Source of the DNA: an uncultured Collinsella sp.
Lineage (GTDB): Bacteria; Actinomycetota; Coriobacteriia; Coriobacteriales; Coriobacteriaceae
Length of the DNA stretch: 7,501 nt
Direction: 5' to 3'
Assembly: GCA_900764025.1 (NCBI GenBank)
Contig: CAAFMM010000248.1
Location: forward strand, 1-7,501
Part shown: positions 5,119 to 7,501 of the stretch, piece by piece
How the letters are laid out: the number at the start of each line of letters is the position of its first letter
Position numbering within the stretch: position 1 is the stretch's first letter
Position numbers and translations under genes: made by a program
Notes under the pieces: model-generated
Seen by the model: only the letters and a program-made list of their open reading frames with translations
Told to the model about the DNA's origin: nothing
Database searches by the model: none

Positions 5119-5682
5119 TCACGATCCCTCCTTTGAGCTTATTGTTTGCGGGACCAGACGCACGGCGCGCAGACGACACGAAGCATCGCCAGCATCCGCG
5201 GCAACCGTCACCATATCGACCCAGCCGCGCCCATCGCGCACGATGGCGCCCCATACGTTGCCCTTAATATCGAGATAGCCGCTCAGGGCGAGCTTGGCCG
5301 TTGGCACCTCGCGGTAGGCGCGTAACATATCCGCCGCTGCCTCGGTCATCGGTCGGTCCTCGGACCATGCAAGCCGGACCGCAATCGCGTTGTCCTCAGG
5401 CGAATCCGTCGCAGTGCCAGACCGCTTGTCGAGCGTCCGCAGAAAGGTTTGCGCCGTGACAGCGACATCCGAATCGTCCGCATCTCGCATCTCATCTTTT
5501 TGGGACGCCACCGCCGAATCTGAGCCCGAATCGAAGGCGGCCCCAGGACGCTGCTGCCGCGCGGCGTTAAGCCCCCAAAGCACCGCCGCTATCGCCACGG
5601 TCAGGCAAGCAAACACCAGCAGCACCCCGATGGGGCGCTCGCCCTCTACAGGCTGTTGATGCCCTCGCTGATAGCGTTCCAT
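5119..5682 (-). CDS. Membrane-anchored protein of unknown family in the Tad operon
   Basis: A 187-residue protein I do not recognise. Residues 1-17 are polar, 18-39 form one membrane helix (IGVLLVFACLTVAIAAVLWG), 45-75 are a low-complexity Asp/Ser-rich linker (DSGSDSAVASQKDEMRDADD), and 76-180 look like a compact alpha/beta domain. That domain has an N-terminal helix AQTFLRTLDK, an AYREVP segment and strands such as GNVWGAIVRDGRGWVDMVTV. There is one exported Cys (residue 169). The layout suggests a bitopic protein with its folded domain outside the membrane, comparable in shape to small NTF2/cystatin-like domains, though that is a guess. The ATG at 5682 overlaps the flp 3' end by 37 nt, and only a distant AAGG is present upstream; no better start precedes the helix. 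Its place between two pilin genes suggests a pilus-assembly role. Confidence 0.75.
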   Translation of the reverse strand: MERYQRGHQQPVEGERPIGVLLVFACLTVAIAAVLWGLNAARQQRPGAAFDSGSDSAVASQKDEMRDADDSDVAVTAQTFLRTLDKRSGTATDSPEDNAIAVRLAWSEDRPMTEAAADMLRAYREVPTAKLALSGYLDIKGNVWGAIVRDGRGWVDMVTVAADAGDASCRLRAVRLVPQTISSKEGS

Positions 5683-5879
5683 AGATCTTGGACCTTGCCT
5701 TTAAATGCAACGATGGCAATAATCGCGATCACCACAAGCACGCCCACCAAAATGGCGTACTCGGTGGTACCCTGCGCGCTCTCCTCCCGCAACAGCTCCT
5801 TGGCATGCTGGCGAGCGCGGATCGCCCGGCAAAAAGCCCAGTTCCAAGCCTTGTCAGCAACTTCGACCATCGTGTTCAT
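5646..5879 (-). CDS. flp: Flp-type pilin, probable major pilus subunit
   Basis: A 77-residue protein. A long basic/aromatic leader (1-35) ends in LREESA, followed by QGTTEYAILVGVLVVIAIIA (helix about 41-59) and a short amphipathic tail KGKVQDLWNAISEGINSL. The Glu-Tyr pair at 40-41 and the single helix with a short tail are the Flp pilin signature. Cleavage by a TadV/CpaA-type peptidase after Ala35 would put Glu at +5 and give a 42-residue mature pilin. The peptidase gene is not in the window. The start is well supported by GGGAGG 5 nt before ATG 5879, which overlaps the tadC stop region; Met4 is a less likely start. The gene has no visible promoter of its own, unusual for a subunit needed in large amounts. 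Confidence 0.9.
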   Translation of the reverse strand: MNTMVEVADKAWNWAFCRAIRARQHAKELLREESAQGTTEYAILVGVLVVIAIIAIVAFKGKVQDLWNAISEGINSL

Positions 5880-5889
5880 GTATTCCTCC

Positions 5890-6531
5890 CTACATCATCC
5901 CGCCTGCTCCCAGCAGCGGGCCCAATATGGACAGAAGCAACGCCGGCAAGATGAGCGTGCCGGTGGGAATCAGCAGCTTGACGGGCGCACGCTCGATCTC
6001 GCGCTCGACCGCGGCGCGATGAGCCGCACGGATCTCGCGACTTTGAGCGGCCAGCGTCTCGGCAAGTGGAGCACCCAGGGCGAGCGCCTGTCCCACCGTA
6101 ATGGCAAAGGTCTCGAGCGCTCGCACGTCCAGGTCGCGCGCGGCGGCCAATAACTCGTCCTCACGCGTGCCCACGCCCACCTGCCACGCCATGCAGGCCC
6201 GCTCAAGGCGAAGAGCCAGCACTGACCGGCGGTTGGCGCAGAAAATCTCAAGCGCCGCATCAAACGAAAGGCCGGCCGAAAGACCCAAGCGCACAACATC
6301 GATCATCTCGGACACTTCGCCGAGCGATACTCGCGCCGGGCCGCCCGCTCCAACCGCGCCCTTCATTCGCGCGGCCAGAGCATCGACCACCGAGCGACCC
6401 GCGGCAGCGACCAGCACCGCCTCGCGCTTGCAGGCCTCTGCGATCTTGCGTGCATCCGCCCGATCCAAACCCGTCGCGACAAATACACTCAGAGCGCACA
6501 GGCAAGCCGCAACTGCAACCGGGGCGCTCAT
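5890..6531 (-). CDS. tadC: TadC, Flp pilus inner-membrane platform protein
   Basis: A 213-residue type II secretion F-domain protein. An N-terminal membrane helix (about 3-20) is followed by a cytoplasmic region. The F domain spans about 73-195, with LRLERACMAWQVGVGTREDE and TFAITVGQALALGAPLAETL blocks, and the C-terminal helix LIPTGTLILPALLLSILGPL has the 'LPALLL..LGP' motif typical of TadC. It is shorter than many TadC proteins (about 300 residues), having lost N-terminal membrane segments. With TadB it forms the membrane platform turned by the CpaF ATPase. ATG 6531 overlaps the tadB stop as ATGA; the frame stays open further upstream to 6669, but that part is tadB in another frame. GGGTGAAG precedes the start. 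Confidence 0.9.
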   Translation of the reverse strand: MSAPVAVAACLCALSVFVATGLDRADARKIAEACKREAVLVAAAGRSVVDALAARMKGAVGAGGPARVSLGEVSEMIDVVRLGLSAGLSFDAALEIFCANRRSVLALRLERACMAWQVGVGTREDELLAAARDLDVRALETFAITVGQALALGAPLAETLAAQSREIRAAHRAAVEREIERAPVKLLIPTGTLILPALLLSILGPLLGAGGMM

Positions 6532-7454
6532 AGCTTCACCCGCATAATGCGCCGAATAACCACCAGGGCAACGGCGTTGAGGGCAAGACCCAGCACCACA
6601 GTGCCCGCGCCGGCAGGCGTCGCAAGACCGCGACGAAAATCTGCCGAAAGCAGCGCCAACACCGCGCACATGCCCGTCGGCATCGCCGCGACCATATGCG
6701 CAGACATGCGAGCCTGCGACGTCTTAACATCCAGGCGGCGCTTGAGCTCAATGCGCTCCCCCACCATGCTCGACGCCTCGGACAGTAAGTCGGCAAGCGG
6801 AGCACCGGTGCGCTGAGACACCTTAAGCGCCAAGGTCACAAGCGAAAGGCCAGGGGCGTCGATGCGCACGAGCAAGTCATCGAGCGCGTCGGTCGCCGAG
6901 ATGCCGCAATCGATTGCCGCCGCCACCCGCAAAAACTCGGTATGCACCGGTTCTTGCGCATGAGCGCCCACAAAGCGCATGCCCTGGGCCAGTGAATGTC
7001 CCGAGGCAAGCGACATGGAAAGTGCGGTAAACGCCTCGGGCATGGCCTCTTCTGCATCGTGTTGCTCGCGCCGGCTCTCAAAGCCATCCCGAGCGGCGCC
7101 AACGGCAAACGGAGCAACAAGTCCCAAGGCAAATCCGAGGAGCGATAACGACACCATCGTTAGCAAAACGCAGCAGACACCGCTCGATAGCAGCAGAAAC
7201 GCCAAACGCCCCGAAGCATCCTCGATCGCGAGGCCAAGGCGACGCGCCGGAGCCAGCGATGCCCACGAACGGGCGATCTTTTTCAGCAGATCGTTTTCCA
7301 CCAGCTCACGCGGCAGCTTCTCTGCCACCGTCTCGAGCGCCTGACGCGCCAGCTCCGCCGGCGGTACCTGCGGCACACGAGGTTCCGCCCCGCACGCCGT
7401 CGCAACAGAAAACCCTGCCAAACCCCCTACGACGAGGGGCACAGCGACCTCCAT
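6528..7454 (-). CDS. tadB: TadB, Flp pilus inner-membrane platform protein
   Basis: A 308-residue type II secretion F-domain protein. Membrane helices lie near 5-20, 84-120 (probably two), 252-272 and 283-301. The cytoplasmic F domain (about 138-250) contains EAFTALSMSLASGHSLAQGM, then GISATDALDDLLVRI and LVTLALKVSQRTGAPLADLL, typical of TadB. Length and helix order agree with the family. It pairs with TadC and the CpaF/TadA ATPase to extrude the Flp pilus. ATG 7454 has GGAGGTG 6 nt upstream and lies inside the 3' end of the previous gene (28-nt overlap). The stop is coupled to tadC by ATGA. Confidence 0.92.
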   Translation of the reverse strand: MEVAVPLVVGGLAGFSVATACGAEPRVPQVPPAELARQALETVAEKLPRELVENDLLKKIARSWASLAPARRLGLAIEDASGRLAFLLLSSGVCCVLLTMVSLSLLGFALGLVAPFAVGAARDGFESRREQHDAEEAMPEAFTALSMSLASGHSLAQGMRFVGAHAQEPVHTEFLRVAAAIDCGISATDALDDLLVRIDAPGLSLVTLALKVSQRTGAPLADLLSEASSMVGERIELKRRLDVKTSQARMSAHMVAAMPTGMCAVLALLSADFRRGLATPAGAGTVVLGLALNAVALVVIRRIMRVKL

Positions 7455-7501
7455 TCGTCCACCTCCTCTTGTGTGAGCGTCCCCGACCGCAGGCCTTCTG
7501 C
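7427..7501 (-). CDS. 3' end of the gene before tadB, probably the CpaF/TadA ATPase
   Basis: Reading in from the right edge, one frame stays open for 24 codons (AEGLRSGTLTQEEVDEWRSL, then CPSS) and stops with TAG at 7427-7429. It carries the tadB ribosome binding site and overlaps tadB by 28 nt, as other genes in this operon do. The segment is a short, charged helix-like tail with no diagnostic motif. The ATPase identity rests only on the usual cpaF-tadB-tadC gene order. The other frames lack this coding character. Confidence 0.55.
   Translation of the reverse strand, partial: AEGLRSGTLTQEEVDEWRSLCPSS

Noticed and set aside
4964..5254. Extension of the TadE-like gene to an upstream start giving 275 residues
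   Set aside because: The added part lies antiphase over the second pilin and anchored-protein genes and is Arg/Trp/Cys-rich shadow sequence.
6532..6669. Longer tadC start at 6669
   Set aside because: The extra 46 residues are tadB read in another frame; the ATGA-coupled ATG at 6531 begins a proper membrane helix.

Overview
The window is GC-rich and reads as actinobacterial, most plausibly a gut coriobacterium of the Collinsella type. The basis is a compact actinobacterial-style Tad/Flp pilus operon, a tRNA-Phe gene that does not encode its CCA tail, and the general codon and residue composition. The genus is inferred from general familiarity, not from a search. All supported genes lie on the minus strand, so transcription runs from high to low coordinates.

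Right to centre (7501 to 1470): a tight secretion/pilus operon. In transcription order it holds the 3' tail of the gene before tadB (probably the CpaF/TadA ATPase), tadB, tadC, an Flp-type pilin, a membrane-anchored protein of unknown family, a second short pilin-like protein, a TadE-like pseudopilin, a large TadG-like protein, a second TadE-like pseudopilin and a DUF192 protein. Nearly every junction overlaps or touches (ATGA, TAATG and GTGA couplings, plus overlaps of 28-65 nt), so the genes are probably translated in step. TadB and TadC would form the inner-membrane platform driven by the ATPase. The two small pilins and two TadE-like proteins share one leader motif, (L/A)RE(E/D)(S/R)A-Q-(A/G/S)-T-(V/T)-E, which puts Ala rather than Gly at the expected prepilin-peptidase cleavage site. 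The TadG-like protein has the typical N-terminal membrane segment and a VAADSGALAGA motif. It also carries a cysteine-rich insert with a CxxCH that looks more like a zinc knuckle than a haem site.

Centre-left (1469 to 861): a two-gene toxin-antitoxin-like module, with the putative toxin first and a ribbon-helix-helix antitoxin second. It has its own promoter, whose -10 overlaps a small palindrome suited to autoregulation. No terminator separates it from the Tad operon.

Left (860 to 1): a tRNA-Phe(GAA) gene with a strong promoter, an AT-rich UP-like element and a rho-independent terminator. This is followed by a gene-free stretch carrying four copies of a ~46 bp imperfect palindrome at a 61-62 bp period. 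Last is the 5' end of a family 5 glycoside hydrolase (exo-beta-1,3-glucanase-like), whose leader contains a perfect 7-3-7 inverted repeat.

Nothing here amounts to a wholly new system. The most unusual items are the Ala(-1) leader code shared by four proteins, the missing canonical start of the first TadE-like gene, the cysteine insert in the TadG-like protein, the unknown anchored protein inside the operon, and the palindrome array next to the tRNA gene.
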